Below are positions 18,199-27,525 of a stretch of DNA of 64,000 nt, piece by piece. Origin of the DNA: Brevundimonas vesicularis NBRC 12165 (GTDB lineage: Bacteria; Pseudomonadota; Alphaproteobacteria; Caulobacterales; Caulobacteraceae); NCBI RefSeq assembly GCF_001592205.1, contig NZ_BCWM01000017.1, positions 1 through 64,000 of the forward strand. The letters are read 5' to 3'. A program made the translations under genes and the position numbers. The notes under the pieces were generated by a model. It was not told the origin of the DNA and searched no databases. It saw only the letters and a list, made by a program, of their open reading frames with translations. How positions within the stretch are numbered: position 1 is the first letter of the stretch; each line of letters starts with the position of its first letter.

Positions 18199-19491
18199 GT
18201 GACGCCCTTGCCGCTGATCGCCTATCGGCTGGCGACGCGTGCGCTGGAGCCGCTGGCCCCGCGCCTGCTGGATGCGCGCGCCAGGCGGGGCAAAGAAGAC
18301 CCGGTGCGGGTGGACGAGCGGATGGGCTTCACCCGCACCGAGCGCCCCGTGGGCGATCTGGTCTGGCTGCACGGCGTCAGCGTGGGCGAGAGCCTGTCGC
18401 TGCTGCCCGTGGTCGAGCGGCTGACGAAGGCGCGTCCCGACCTGACCGTTCTGGTCACCTCCAGCACCGTGACCTCGGCGCAGATTCTGACCGAACGGCT
18501 GCCGGCGGGCGTGATCCACCAATATGCGCCGGTCGATGCGCCGGGCGTGGTCGAGCGGTTCCTGGATCATTGGCGGCCAAGCCTTGCGGTCTTCGTCGAA
18601 AGCGAACTGTGGCCGAACCTGCTGCTTGAGGCGAAACGTCGTGGCGTGAAACTGGCCCTGGTCAGCGCGCGGATCACTGAAAACACGGTCGAGGGCTGGG
18701 CGCGGTTTCCGGCCTCGGCGCGGGTGCTGACCGGCGCCTTTGATCTGGTCCTGCCGCAGGATGCGGTCTCTGCCCAGCGGCTGGAGGGCATGGGCGCGCG
18801 GATCGACGGGCTTGTGAACCTGAAACTCTCCGGCGAGGTCCTGCCCCACGATCCCGCCGCCTTCAGCCGTTTGAGCGCCGCCATCGGCGACCGGCCGGTG
18901 ATCGTCGCCGCAAGCACCCATGAGGGCGAAGAAGTCGCCATCGTGCGCGCGCTGGACCATCTGAATGAACGGGTCTGCCTGATCCTGACGCCACGCCATC
19001 CTGAGCGGGGGGCGCACATCGCCCAGGCGCTGCAACACGACGGATACGCCTTCGCCATGCGCTCGCGGGGTGAGACGATCGGGCCGGACACCGACATCTA
19101 TCTGGCCGATACGCTGAACGAGATGGGCCTGTTCCTGCGGCTGGCCGATGTCGTGGTAATGGGCGGGTCTTTCGCGCCCGCCATCGGCCTGCCGCCGGTC
19201 GGTGGGCATAATCCGCTGGAGCCCGCGCGGCTGGGCAAGCCGACGATTACAGGGCCGGATGCGTCCAACTGGGCGCCGGTGACGGCGGCCCTGGTCGAGG
19301 CGGGAGGCCTGGCCCTGGTTCAGGCGCCGTCCGACCTGCCCGGCATCATCGAGCCGCTGCTGGAAGACCTGAACGCGGCCAGGGCCATGGGCGAACGCGG
19401 GCGTCGCGCGGCGGTCGAGGCTGGAGGCGGGCTGGAGCGACTGTGGGCGCTGCTGTCGCCGCTGATGCCGCAGAGGCAGGGCCGGCGATGA
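18199..19491 (+). CDS. waaA: 3-deoxy-D-manno-octulosonic acid (Kdo) transferase
   Basis: Adds Kdo from CMP-Kdo to lipid A precursor at the inner membrane (GT30 family). The 430-residue length fits. Landmarks: VDERMGF with the probable catalytic E40, WLHGVSVGES (57-66), VFVESELWPNLL, and the nucleotide-binding GGSFAPAIGLPPVGGHNPLE near residue 315. GTG start at 18199, ten bases after the acyltransferase stop. It overlaps lpxK by four bases. The number of Kdo residues added cannot be predicted. Confidence 0.95.
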   Translation: MTPLPLIAYRLATRALEPLAPRLLDARARRGKEDPVRVDERMGFTRTERPVGDLVWLHGVSVGESLSLLPVVERLTKARPDLTVLVTSSTVTSAQILTERLPAGVIHQYAPVDAPGVVERFLDHWRPSLAVFVESELWPNLLLEAKRRGVKLALVSARITENTVEGWARFPASARVLTGAFDLVLPQDAVSAQRLEGMGARIDGLVNLKLSGEVLPHDPAAFSRLSAAIGDRPVIVAASTHEGEEVAIVRALDHLNERVCLILTPRHPERGAHIAQALQHDGYAFAMRSRGETIGPDTDIYLADTLNEMGLFLRLADVVVMGGSFAPAIGLPPVGGHNPLEPARLGKPTITGPDASNWAPVTAALVEAGGLALVQAPSDLPGIIEPLLEDLNAARAMGERGRRAAVEAGGGLERLWALLSPLMPQRQGRR

Positions 19492-20504
19492 AGCTGAACA
19501 CGCCGCGCTGGTGGTATGTGCGCGACAGCAACCACGCCCGAATGACGCGCACGGCGCTGAAACCGCTCGGCTTGGTTTGGGCCGCCGTGACCGCGCGCCG
19601 GATCGCGAAAACGGTCCCGGTCGACCCCGGCTGCGCGGTCATCTCGGTCGGCAATCTGACGGTCGGCGGATCGGGCAAGACGCCGGTCGCGCGCGAAACC
19701 CTGCGGCTGCTGCGGGCGGCGGGGGTGGAGGCGCAAGGTCTGTCGCGCGGCTATGGCGGGCGGCTCGAAGGGCCGGTCCAGGTCGATCCTCAAATCCATA
19801 CGGCCGACGATGTCGGTGACGAGCCCCTGATGCTGGCGCAGGGATCGCCGGTCTGGATCGCGCGCGATCGCGTGGCGGGCGCCAAGGCCGCCGTCGCGGA
19901 GGGGGCGCTGGCTCTAGTGCTGGACGACGGCCATCAGAATCCGGCGCTGAAAAAGACCGTCAGCCTGATCGTCGTGGACGGCGAGACGCGCGGCGACGAA
20001 TGGCCGTTCGGAGACGGTTCGGTCTTTCCGTCCGGCCCCATGCGCGAGCCGCTGAAGGCCGGCCTGGCGCGCGCCGACGCCGTGGTGGTCATGCTGCCGA
20101 CCGATGTCGAAGACGCCGATCCCGAACTGCTGGCGGTGTTCGGCGCCCTGCCCGTCTTTGTCGCGCGCCTGACGTCGGAGGGACCGCCGCCGTCAGGGCC
20201 GCAAGTCGGGTTCGCCGGCATCGCCAAGCCCTGGAAGGTCGAGCGGTCGCTGACGGCGGCGGGCTGCGACCTGGTCGACTTCGTCCCCTTTCCCGACCAC
20301 GCGGCCTATAGCGACGCCGACATGACGTTCCTGACCGACCGGGCGGCGGTGTTCGACGCCGGCCTGGTCACGACGGAAAAGGACTGGGTTCGGCTGACGC
20401 CCGAGCAGCGCAAGGACGTCGTCGCCTGGCCGGTCGTCGCCCGGTTCGAGGACGAGGCGGCTTTCGCCGCCTTCCTGAACGACCGGATTCAGTCGGCGCG
20501 ATAG
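19488..20504 (+). CDS. lpxK: Tetraacyldisaccharide 4'-kinase
   Basis: Phosphorylates the 4' position of the lipid A disaccharide with ATP at the inner membrane. The 338-residue protein has the Walker A P-loop SVGNLTVGGSGKTP (53-66), SRGYGGR, DDGHQN (about 143-148) and the C-terminal FVPFPDHAAYSDADM segment of the family. ATG 19488 overlaps the waaA stop (ATGA). Its last 16 bases overlap the 3' end of the convergent amidohydrolase gene, so no terminator fits between them. Confidence 0.95.
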   Translation: MKLNTPRWWYVRDSNHARMTRTALKPLGLVWAAVTARRIAKTVPVDPGCAVISVGNLTVGGSGKTPVARETLRLLRAAGVEAQGLSRGYGGRLEGPVQVDPQIHTADDVGDEPLMLAQGSPVWIARDRVAGAKAAVAEGALALVLDDGHQNPALKKTVSLIVVDGETRGDEWPFGDGSVFPSGPMREPLKAGLARADAVVVMLPTDVEDADPELLAVFGALPVFVARLTSEGPPPSGPQVGFAGIAKPWKVERSLTAAGCDLVDFVPFPDHAAYSDADMTFLTDRAAVFDAGLVTTEKDWVRLTPEQRKDVVAWPVVARFEDEAAFAAFLNDRIQSAR

Positions 20505-21814
20505 ACGACGCCGGACTTCATCACGAACCTCATCCGCTCCAGCTCAGTCACATCCGTCAGCGGATCGCCCAAAACGGCCACGATGTCGGCGGGCATGCCC
20601 ACGGCGATCTTCCCGGCCTCATTGGCGATACGCAGGTGTTCGGCGGCGCCGACGGTGGCGGCCTGGATGGCCTCGAGCGGGCTCAGGCCGGCGCGGACCA
20701 GAAGGGCGAACTCCTGGGCGTTGTCGCCGTGGGCCGAAACGCCCGAGTCGGTGCCGAAGGCGATCTTGACCCCGCCCTCGTGCGCGCGGCGCGCCATGTC
20801 CAGCATCTTGGGCCCGGCTTCCAGCGCCTTGGCCGTCTGGGCGGGGGTGAAGAAGTTGTCGGGTCCCGAGGCGATGCGCGCCACAAAATCCCCAGCCAGC
20901 AGGGTCGGGATCAGCCAAGCGCCGTTCGACTTGAACAGGCGGATCGACTGATCGTCCAGATAGGTCCCGTGCTCGATGGAATCGCCGCCGGCCCGCAGGA
21001 AGGCGTTGATGCCGTCCACGCCGTGGGCGTGCGCCGTCACCTGGCGGCCCATGCGGTGGGCGCTGCCGACGATGGCGGCCAGTTCGTCGTCGCTGAACTG
21101 CTGGTTCAGGCCGGCGGCGGTATTGGACAGCACGCCGCCCGTCGCGGTGATCTTGATGATGTCGGCGCCGGCGCGAACCTGGGTGCGCACAGCCCGCATG
21201 CAGTCCTCAGGTCCCGAGCAGATGCTTTCGGACGACAGCAGGTGCATGACGTCCTCGCGATAGCCGTTGATGTCGCCATGCCCGCCGTGAATCGACACCG
21301 ACGACCCCGCCGCAATGATGCGCGGTCCCGGCACGTCGCCGTTCCGAACGGCGTTTCGCAGGGCGAAGATGGCTTGGTTCGAGGCGCCCAGATCCGCCAC
21401 CGTTGTAAAGCCGGCCATCAGGGTCCGACGCGCATAGCGGGCGCCGACCATCGCCTGGTCCGCGTCCGAAAGGGTCACCTCTTCGAGGCGTGCGTTAGGG
21501 TTTTGCTGGCCGGTCAAATGGACGTGGCTGTCGATCAGGCCGGGCAGAACAAAGGCCTGGCGCAGGTCCACGACCTTGCCCTGAGAAGGGTCGCCGACGA
21601 AGCCGTCGCGCATTTCAACGACCTGGTTCCCTCTGATCACGAGAGTTTTATCGCGTTGCACAACGCCGTTCGACGGATCCGCAAGCAACCTTCCGGCCTC
21701 AACGAACGTTGTGTTCTGTTGCGTCGAAACGCCTGTGGCCACGGGGGTTTGCTGCGCGTGAGCGCTTACCGCCGACGCAATCAGCGCCGCCAGCGCGATT
21801 CCAAAACGTTTCAT
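20489..21814 (-). CDS. Secreted amidohydrolase family protein (Xaa-Pro dipeptidase/imidazolonepropionase-like)
   Basis: Metal-dependent hydrolase with a signal peptide (1-20, ending SAHAQQ). The binuclear site is visible: HVH at 97-99, probable carboxylated K221 in DIIKITATGG, H262/H264 (TAHAHG), H282 (SIEHGTYL) and D356 (FGTDSGVS). A Gly/His stretch (SIHGGHGDINGY) is typical of the branch that includes Caulobacter prolidase-type enzymes acting on N-acyl or X-Pro/Arg/Lys substrates. The start at 21814 was chosen over an upstream frame start because it begins the signal peptide and has a ggagat site. Substrate unknown. Confidence 0.86.
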   Translation of the reverse strand: MKRFGIALAALIASAVSAHAQQTPVATGVSTQQNTTFVEAGRLLADPSNGVVQRDKTLVIRGNQVVEMRDGFVGDPSQGKVVDLRQAFVLPGLIDSHVHLTGQQNPNARLEEVTLSDADQAMVGARYARRTLMAGFTTVADLGASNQAIFALRNAVRNGDVPGPRIIAAGSSVSIHGGHGDINGYREDVMHLLSSESICSGPEDCMRAVRTQVRAGADIIKITATGGVLSNTAAGLNQQFSDDELAAIVGSAHRMGRQVTAHAHGVDGINAFLRAGGDSIEHGTYLDDQSIRLFKSNGAWLIPTLLAGDFVARIASGPDNFFTPAQTAKALEAGPKMLDMARRAHEGGVKIAFGTDSGVSAHGDNAQEFALLVRAGLSPLEAIQAATVGAAEHLRIANEAGKIAVGMPADIVAVLGDPLTDVTELERMRFVMKSGVVYRAD

Positions 21815-21928
21815 CGATATCTCCCCGCGACGCGTCGGCCGCAAAAATGCCCCACAAGGCTCAGGTTGCCTCGCCCGTAACCAACTGAAACAAACACGCC
21901 TCAAGACCAACCGCAACGAGGGCGTCGC

Positions 21929-22621
21929 ATGCGGCTATCGAGACGAGGACTTATTCTGGGCGGATCGGCCATGCTGGCGGGATGCGCCAGCGCAAGCGCC
22001 AGGGCGCCGCTGACCACGGCTCAGACCGCAGCCCCGATCGCGATGCCGCAGGTCGGTTTGCCCACGGTCCAGACCTCCGCCCTGACGCCTCCGCCGCTGG
22101 ATCCGCGCGGTCACGTTCGCAAGGACCTGATGGAGCGCGCCATGACCGCGCTGGACACCCATCATCATCGCCTGCCTTTGCGCGACCGGATGTATCTGGT
22201 CGATTTCCAGAAGTTTTCGGGCGAGGAGCGGCTGTACGAAGTCGACTTGATCGCGGGTGAAGTGAAGGTGCTGCGCACCTGCCACGGTCGGGGATCGGAC
22301 CCCAGCCACACCGGCTATGCCCAGCGCTTTTCCAACACGCCCGATTCCAACATGTCCTCGATCGGCGCCTATGCGACGGCGGGCGCCAACTGGGGCGCGC
22401 AGCAGGGGCCGAACGTGCTGCTGGACGGGCTGGAATACACCAACGACAAGGCGCGCGAGCGCGCCATCATCATCCACGGCGCCGATTACGCCGATCCCGA
22501 CTTCCTGGCGCGCGAAGGCAAGCTGGGTCGCAGCTATGGCTGTTTCTCGGTCGCCCACACCGACCTTCCGGCCTTGCGCGAGCGCATGGGCGAAGGCCGA
22601 CTGCTGTTCGCGGCGGCCTAG
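21929..22621 (+). CDS. Murein L,D-transpeptidase catalytic-domain family lipoprotein
   Basis: 230-residue envelope protein of the YkuD_2-type L,D-transpeptidase family. N-terminal lipoprotein signal: SRRGLILGGSAMLAGC with lipobox LAGC (C19); the double arginine could alternatively direct it to Tat. The catalytic part has H183 in IIIHGADYADP and C205 in GRSYGCFSV, the His/Cys pair expected for cross-linking or anchoring peptidoglycan. It diverges from the amidohydrolase gene across 114 bases and ends three bases before the convergent purD. Actual transpeptidase activity is not proven for many members. Confidence 0.85.
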   Translation: MRLSRRGLILGGSAMLAGCASASARAPLTTAQTAAPIAMPQVGLPTVQTSALTPPPLDPRGHVRKDLMERAMTALDTHHHRLPLRDRMYLVDFQKFSGEERLYEVDLIAGEVKVLRTCHGRGSDPSHTGYAQRFSNTPDSNMSSIGAYATAGANWGAQQGPNVLLDGLEYTNDKARERAIIIHGADYADPDFLAREGKLGRSYGCFSVAHTDLPALRERMGEGRLLFAAA

Positions 22622-22624
22622 GCT

Positions 22625-23899
22625 TCAGCCCCGCTCCAGCGCGCGCCAGCCGATGTCGGAGCGGTTGAAGCCGCCCGGCCAGTCGATCTTGCGGATGGCG
22701 GCATAGGCGCGTTCGCGGGCCTGGGCGATGTCGTCGCCCTCGGCGCAGACGTTCAGGACGCGCCCGCCCGAGGCGGCCAGCAAGCCGTCGTCGCGGCGCT
22801 TGGTTCCGGCGTGAAAGACCTGGACATGGGGGCCGAAGTCCTGATCGGCGCCACGGATGATCGAGCCTTCCAGCGGGCTGTCGGGATAGCCCTTGGCGGC
22901 CATGACCACGCAGATCACCGTCTGAGGCTTGAAGGCGGGCGAAGCCAGACCCGAGACGTCGCCGCGCGCGCAGCCCAGCAGATAGGGGACGATGTCGCCC
23001 GCCATCCGCATCATCAGCACCTGGCATTCCGGGTCGCCGAAACGGGCGTTGAACTCGACCACCTTGGGGCCGTCCTCGGTCGCCATCAGACCGGCGTAGA
23101 GGACGCCGCGATAGGGCGCGCCCTCTTCGGCCATCTTGCGGATCGTCGGCTGGACGATCAGCGCATCGGCCTGCTGCACCAGTTCGGGCGTGAAGACGGG
23201 GGCGGGGGAGTAGGCGCCCATGCCGCCGGTGTTGGGACCAAGGTCGCCGTCGAAGGCGCGCTTGTGGTCCTGGGCGCCGCCGAACAGCAGGGCGCGTTGA
23301 CCGTCGCACAGGGCGAACAGCGAGCCTTCCTCGCCGTCCATGAACTCCTCGATGACGACGCGGGCGCCGGCCGCGCCGAACCGGCCGCCCAGCATCCGTT
23401 CGATTTCGGCCTCGGCGTCGGGGCGGTCGGGGCTGATGGCCACGCCCTTGCCGGCGGCCAGGCCATCGGCCTTGATCACATAGGGCGGCCGGAACACGTC
23501 CAGCGCCGCCTTGGCGTCCTTGACCGTGTCATAGACGCCGTAGCCGGCGGTGGGGATTTCGTGCCGTTCAAGGAAGCCCTTCGAAAAGGCCTTTGACGTT
23601 TCCAGCTGCGCCGCCTTCGCGGTCGGCCCGAAGCAGGGAATGCCGGCCGAGGCGAGGCGGTCGGCGAGACCAGCGGCCAGCGCCACCTCCGGCCCCACAA
23701 CGACCAGATCGGCCTTAATCTCTCTGGCCAGGGCGGCCAGGCCGTCGGCGTCGTCCGCCTTGACGGCGCGCAGCTCGCACAGCTTCTCGATGCCAGGGTT
23801 GCCCGGTGCGGCGACCAGGCGCGTGACCAGCGGAGACTGGGCGATCTTCCAGGCCAGGGCGTGTTCGCGGCCGCCCGATCCGACGAGAAGAATGTTCAT
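22625..23899 (-). CDS. purD: Phosphoribosylamine-glycine ligase (GAR synthetase)
   Basis: ATP-grasp ligase joining glycine to 5-phosphoribosylamine in purine synthesis. The 424-residue protein opens with MNILLVGSGGREHALAWK, continues with APGNPGI and VVGPEVALAAG, and has the ATP-grasp core VIKADGLAAGKGVAI and the family motif FNARFGDPECQ. The ATG at 23899 is preferred; an in-frame TTG 12 bases upstream adds only MPDL. Single gene facing the transpeptidase gene. Confidence 0.96.
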   Translation of the reverse strand: MNILLVGSGGREHALAWKIAQSPLVTRLVAAPGNPGIEKLCELRAVKADDADGLAALAREIKADLVVVGPEVALAAGLADRLASAGIPCFGPTAKAAQLETSKAFSKGFLERHEIPTAGYGVYDTVKDAKAALDVFRPPYVIKADGLAAGKGVAISPDRPDAEAEIERMLGGRFGAAGARVVIEEFMDGEEGSLFALCDGQRALLFGGAQDHKRAFDGDLGPNTGGMGAYSPAPVFTPELVQQADALIVQPTIRKMAEEGAPYRGVLYAGLMATEDGPKVVEFNARFGDPECQVLMMRMAGDIVPYLLGCARGDVSGLASPAFKPQTVICVVMAAKGYPDSPLEGSIIRGADQDFGPHVQVFHAGTKRRDDGLLAASGGRVLNVCAEGDDIAQARERAYAAIRKIDWPGGFNRSDIGWRALERG

Positions 23900-23972
23900 G
23901 AGATCGGGCAATGACCGGCCGGCGCCGGCCGGTCAAGCGCCCGTCAGACTTAACGCCGCATTCAGCCTCCAA

Positions 23973-24404
23973 TCAGCGCGCTGGCGGGGTCCACGCCGGC
24001 AGGGCCTGCAGCTGGCCGGGCGTCAGATCGGTGACCAGATCCCGGTCGCCGTTGCGGTCGATCGGAGACACGTCCGCGACCGGAACCAACACCTTCATGT
24101 CGCCAGGTCCCTCCAGTTCGACGACCAGATGGGTCAGGGCGCCCGAAGCGTCCAGCACCAGGGTTTCGACATCGCCCAGATCGACGTTGGCGCGCGAATA
24201 CAGGTCTGCATCCTCCAGCTGATCGCGGGTCATGTTGAAGGCCAAGGCGGCGTTCGAGGCGGCGGCATCCGCCTGTTGATCCGGCAAGGCCACGGGCGCC
24301 GCGCCCGGCGCTGGGGCCTGGACCACATCGTCGTCGCGATCCGAGCAGGCGACGACGCCGCCAGTCAGGCAAAGAATGGCGGCGAGCGGGACGAAGCGGT
24401 TCAT
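23973..24404 (-). CDS. PRC-barrel-like lipoprotein
   Basis: 143-residue predicted lipoprotein (signal with GGVVAC, lipidated C20). After a low-complexity, Ala/Pro-rich linker, a small beta domain resembles a PRC-barrel: MTRDQLEDADLYS, VDLGDVETLVLDASGALTHL, VLVPVADVSPIDRNGD. PRC-barrel domains bind RNA-processing or photosynthetic partners and are often found in envelope stress proteins of alphaproteobacteria; function here is unknown. It is 16 bases downstream of the 53-codon membrane gene on the same strand, possibly in one transcript. Confidence 0.7.
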   Translation of the reverse strand: MNRFVPLAAILCLTGGVVACSDRDDDVVQAPAPGAAPVALPDQQADAAASNAALAFNMTRDQLEDADLYSRANVDLGDVETLVLDASGALTHLVVELEGPGDMKVLVPVADVSPIDRNGDRDLVTDLTPGQLQALPAWTPPAR

Positions 24405-24420
24405 ACGGCCTCCTTAGACA

Positions 24421-24582
24421 TTAGAGCAGGGCCGAGACGACGTAGACGCCCAGGCCCAGCAGAATGATGCAGCCGATGATCAGCCACGGGCTCATGGCGC
24501 CGCCGCCCCCGGCGCGGCGCGACAGATCGCGCTCGTGCGGGTCACGGTCAGAAGGATCGGTTCCGGGCGGGTCGGCGGCCAT
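24421..24582 (-). CDS. Small (53-residue) single-pass membrane protein
   Basis: A short gene: an Asp/Arg/Pro-rich N terminus (AADPPGTDPSDRDPHERD), a Gly run, then one membrane helix at about 31-50 (PWLIIGCIILLGLGVYVVSA) and the end LL. It starts with ATG at 24582 and stops with TAA. It sits directly before the PRC-barrel lipoprotein gene and head-to-head with xseA. The clean helix and its tight fit between two genes suggest a real gene, though no family is recognised and no strong ribosome site is seen. Confidence 0.55.
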   Translation of the reverse strand: MAADPPGTDPSDRDPHERDLSRRAGGGGAMSPWLIIGCIILLGLGVYVVSALL

Positions 24583-24646
24583 GAAAGTCGAACGACAGGG
24601 CGCGTGCGGCGTTCCCGGGCGGATCGACGCAGGCTAGGATGCTTCC

Positions 24647-26242
24647 ATGAGCGACGACTCCTACGTATTCGAAGGCCCGGCCGAGGTCCCCGCCCCGCGC
24701 GACAACAATCCGCCCCTGTCGATCTCGGAGCTGTCGTTCGCGCTGAAGCGCACGCTGGAAGACCGGTTCGGCCACGTGCGGCTGCGCGGCGAGGTCTCCA
24801 AGGTCAATCGCCACGCCTCGGGCCACATCTATCTGACACTGAAGGACGACAAGTCGGCCATCGACGGCGTGGTGTGGAAGGGGTCGGTGCGCGGCCTCGG
24901 CGTCCAGCCCGAGGCGGGGCTGGAGGTCATCGTCACCGGCAAGATCACCTCCTATCCGGCGCGGTCGTCCTATCAGATCGTAATCGAGAGCATGGAAGCG
25001 GCCGGGGCGGGCGCCCTGCTGGCCCAGTTGGAACGGCTGAAGGTCCGCTTGCGTGAGGAAGGGCTGTTCGAGCCGGGGCGCAAGAAGCCCCTGCCCGCCT
25101 TTCCCGCGACCATCGGCGTGATCACCAGCCCGACCGGCGCGGTGATTCGCGACGTGCTGCACCGGATTGCCGAACGCTGGCCCTGTCGTGTCATCGTCTG
25201 GCCCGTGGTCGTTCAGGGCGAATCGGCCTGCGGTCAGGTGTCGAACGCCATTCGCGGCTTTGATGCGATGACCGCCGACGGGCCGATCCCCCGCCCGGAC
25301 CTTCTGATCGTCGCGCGCGGCGGCGGGTCGGTCGAGGACCTGTGGTGCTTCAACGACGAAGGTCTGGCGCGGACCGTGGTGGCGGCGCGCATTCCGATCA
25401 TCTCGGCCGTGGGGCACGAGACGGATACGACCCTGATCGACTTCGTCTCGGATCGCCGGGCGCCGACCCCGACGGGCGCGGCCGAAATGGCGACGCCGGT
25501 GCTGGCGGACCTGCGCTATACCGTCGCCGACATGGACCGGCGCATGGTGCAGGCAGGCGGACGGCTGATCGAGGATCGACGCACGCGCCTAAGGGCCGTG
25601 GCGCGCGGCCTGCCGGCGCGACCGGAGGACCTACTGGCTCTGGCGCAACAACGACTGGACCATGTTTCGAGCCGGCTGGGATCGGGCCTGCAACGCAACG
25701 TCGCCCTGCACGAGCGGCATCTGGCGGTGACGGGCGGCAAGCTGAGCCCAGCCCTGCTGCGCCAGCGGATCGAGCGGGGGCAGGACCGGCTGCGCGGCGC
25801 GGGCGACCGGTTGGGCGCAGCGCTTCAGGCCGGCGTGGCGCGCGGCGAACGGCGGTTGTTGCAGGTCTCCGGGCGGCTGTCGCCCGAACCGCTGCATCGA
25901 CGACTGGACCAGCGTCAGGCCCGGCTTGAAGCCGTCGGGGCGCGGCTGGATGGGGTCCTGCCGCGCCGACTGGAGCGGGACGCCGATCGCCTGGCGGCGC
26001 TGTCGCGCGCGCTGACGACCCTGGACCCCGGACGGCCCAAGCCCGGCTTCGCCCGCGTGGAAGATTCAGACGGCGCCTGGATCACCTCGGCCAAGGCGCT
26101 GGAGGCGGGTCAGGCGGTCCGGCTGGTGTTCGGCGACGGCGTTCAGCCCGCGACAATCGACGGCGGCGAACCCCGTCCGTTCCCGCCGCGTCCGGCGGCC
26201 AAGCCGAAGCCGTCCGCCGCCGATCAGGGCAGCCTGTTCTGA
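24647..26242 (+). CDS. xseA: Exodeoxyribonuclease VII large subunit
   Basis: Catalytic subunit of the XseA/XseB single-strand exonuclease used in repair and in removing multicopy ssDNA. The 531-residue protein has the N-terminal OB fold ([20 protein letters not shown] then TLKDDKSAI), the family core [38 protein letters not shown], and [20 protein letters not shown], then a long coiled-coil arm rich in Arg/Leu repeats (about 290-450). Longer than E. coli XseA (456), mainly through the arm and a Pro-rich C terminus. No xseB is visible nearby. Confidence 0.95.
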   Translation: MSDDSYVFEGPAEVPAPRDNNPPLSISELSFALKRTLEDRFGHVRLRGEVSKVNRHASGHIYLTLKDDKSAIDGVVWKGSVRGLGVQPEAGLEVIVTGKITSYPARSSYQIVIESMEAAGAGALLAQLERLKVRLREEGLFEPGRKKPLPAFPATIGVITSPTGAVIRDVLHRIAERWPCRVIVWPVVVQGESACGQVSNAIRGFDAMTADGPIPRPDLLIVARGGGSVEDLWCFNDEGLARTVVAARIPIISAVGHETDTTLIDFVSDRRAPTPTGAAEMATPVLADLRYTVADMDRRMVQAGGRLIEDRRTRLRAVARGLPARPEDLLALAQQRLDHVSSRLGSGLQRNVALHERHLAVTGGKLSPALLRQRIERGQDRLRGAGDRLGAALQAGVARGERRLLQVSGRLSPEPLHRRLDQRQARLEAVGARLDGVLPRRLERDADRLAALSRALTTLDPGRPKPGFARVEDSDGAWITSAKALEAGQAVRLVFGDGVQPATIDGGEPRPFPPRPAAKPKPSAADQGSLF

Positions 26243-26247
26243 CGGCG

Positions 26248-26267
26248 GCGGATATGATCCGCGTTTT
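26248..26267 (+). terminator. Weak terminator-like hairpin after xseA
   Basis: Stem gcggat (26248-26253) with atccgc (26257-26262), loop atg, followed by gtttt. Only six base pairs and four Ts, so termination would be partial. Confidence 0.4.
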
Positions 26268-26306
26268 CCGCTTCGCCCCGGCGCCGCTTCCTGCTAACGG
26301 CGCCGC

Positions 26307-26813
26307 ATGAAGATCACGCGCCTTGCCGTCACCGCCTATGTGTTCGCCCTCCTGATCATCATTCTGGATCAGCTGACCAAGGCCTGGATCATCAGCGGCC
26401 TGTCGCTGCAGGAAGTCGGCCGCATCCCGGTCTTCCCGCCGATCCTCAACTTCAGCTGGGTCGAGAACACCGGCGTCAGCTTCGGCCTGTTCGGCGGCGG
26501 CGAAGCGCGCTGGGGCCTGGCCATCTTCTCCATCGTCGTCTCGGCCGGCCTGGCCTGGTGGGCGACGCAATCGAACCGACGCCTGCTGATCACCGCAATC
26601 GGTTTCGTCATGGGCGGGGCGCTGGGCAATGTGATCGACCGGATCCGCTTCGGCTATGTGGTCGACTTCATCGACTTCTCGGGCACCGGCGTCTTTCCCT
26701 GGGTGTTCAACGTCGCCGACAGCGCCATCACCATCGGTGTCGTGCTGCTGATTATCGACAGCCTGATCTCCGACAAGCCTGTGAAGGTTGGCGCGGCCCC
26801 CGAAAAGTCGTAA
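26307..26813 (+). CDS. lspA: Lipoprotein signal peptidase II
   Basis: Inner-membrane aspartyl protease that removes signal peptides from diacylglyceryl prolipoproteins. 168 residues with four membrane helices. Catalytic aspartates are expected at D120 (RFGYVVDFIDF) and D138 (FNVADSAITIG); the conserved DQLTKAW and NTGVSFGLF are present. The next gene encodes a lipoprotein, a likely substrate, in a gene order frequent in alphaproteobacteria. No ileS precedes it here. Confidence 0.95.
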   Translation: MKITRLAVTAYVFALLIIILDQLTKAWIISGLSLQEVGRIPVFPPILNFSWVENTGVSFGLFGGGEARWGLAIFSIVVSAGLAWWATQSNRRLLITAIGFVMGGALGNVIDRIRFGYVVDFIDFSGTGVFPWVFNVADSAITIGVVLLIIDSLISDKPVKVGAAPEKS

Positions 26814-26884
26814 TCACCCCGTCTTCACTATGCCAACAACGCCCGAGCGGCGTTTCGTGCATCAGCCGACCAGAGCCTGAAACC

Positions 26885-27451
26885 ATGCGTATCCGCAGTG
26901 TCGCCGTCCTGACCCTCGTCGCCTCCTCCGCGCTCGCCGTCTCGGCCTGCGGAAGCATCAAACAGGGCATCGGCCTGACAAAGGTGGTGCCGGACGAGTT
27001 CGTCACCGTCTCGACCGCCCCGCTCAGCATTCCGCCGGAGTACGGCCTGCGTCCGCCCGCGCCGGGCCAGCCGCGCCCGCAGGAACTGGCCCCCGAAAGC
27101 GCCGCGCGTCAGATTCTTCTGGGTCAGCGTCAGGCCGTCACCCGCACGCCGGGCGAACAGGTCCTGGTGGCTCAGGCCGGCGGCGAACAGGCCGACCCCC
27201 TGGCCCGCTATGTCGTCGATGACGAGTTCGGCGATCTGGCGCACAAGGACCAGAGCTTCGCCGACCGGCTGATGTTCTGGCGCAAGGACGACGCCTCGAC
27301 CCAGGCCCCGACGGTTCGCCAGACCGCCGAAGGCCAGAAGACCATCGACGCCTCGACCGAGGCCGCCCGTCTTCAGGCTCTGACCGGCGGCCAGCAGGCC
27401 ATCACGATCCAGCCGCGTCGCAGCAGCGGATTCAAACTGCCGGGCCTGTAA
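26885..27451 (+). CDS. bamF: DUF3035 lipoprotein, BamF-like
   Basis: 188-residue predicted outer-membrane lipoprotein (signal peptide ending AVSAC, lipidated C22) of the DUF3035 family, described in Caulobacter as the BamF subunit of the beta-barrel assembly machine. Landmarks: KVVPDEFVTVSTAPLSIPPE, YGLRPPAPG and the C-terminal SFADRLMFWRKDD. The ATG at 26885 is used rather than a far upstream in-frame start that overlaps lspA. The gene follows lspA by 71 bases and ends in a terminator. The symbol rests on family membership; the direct role is inferred. Confidence 0.8.
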   Translation: MRIRSVAVLTLVASSALAVSACGSIKQGIGLTKVVPDEFVTVSTAPLSIPPEYGLRPPAPGQPRPQELAPESAARQILLGQRQAVTRTPGEQVLVAQAGGEQADPLARYVVDDEFGDLAHKDQSFADRLMFWRKDDASTQAPTVRQTAEGQKTIDASTEAARLQALTGGQQAITIQPRRSSGFKLPGL

Positions 27452-27461
27452 AGACCGATAC

Positions 27462-27496
27462 GACGGGCGCTTGCCACGGCAGCGTCCGTCTTTATT
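27462..27496 (+). terminator. Rho-independent terminator after the BamF-like gene
   Basis: Stem gacgggcgc (27462-27470) pairs with gcgtccgtc (27482-27490) with one G-T pair, followed by tttatt (27491-27496). It lies ten bases past the stop codon. Confidence 0.8.
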
Positions 27497-27525
27497 GTAA
27501 ACGGACCTGATCAGGAGCCGTTTGC

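Noticed and set aside
20636..21880. Open frame on the plus strand opposite the amidohydrolase gene
   Set aside because: Shadow of a real gene with clear metal-site motifs; Arg/Gly-rich composition with no family features.
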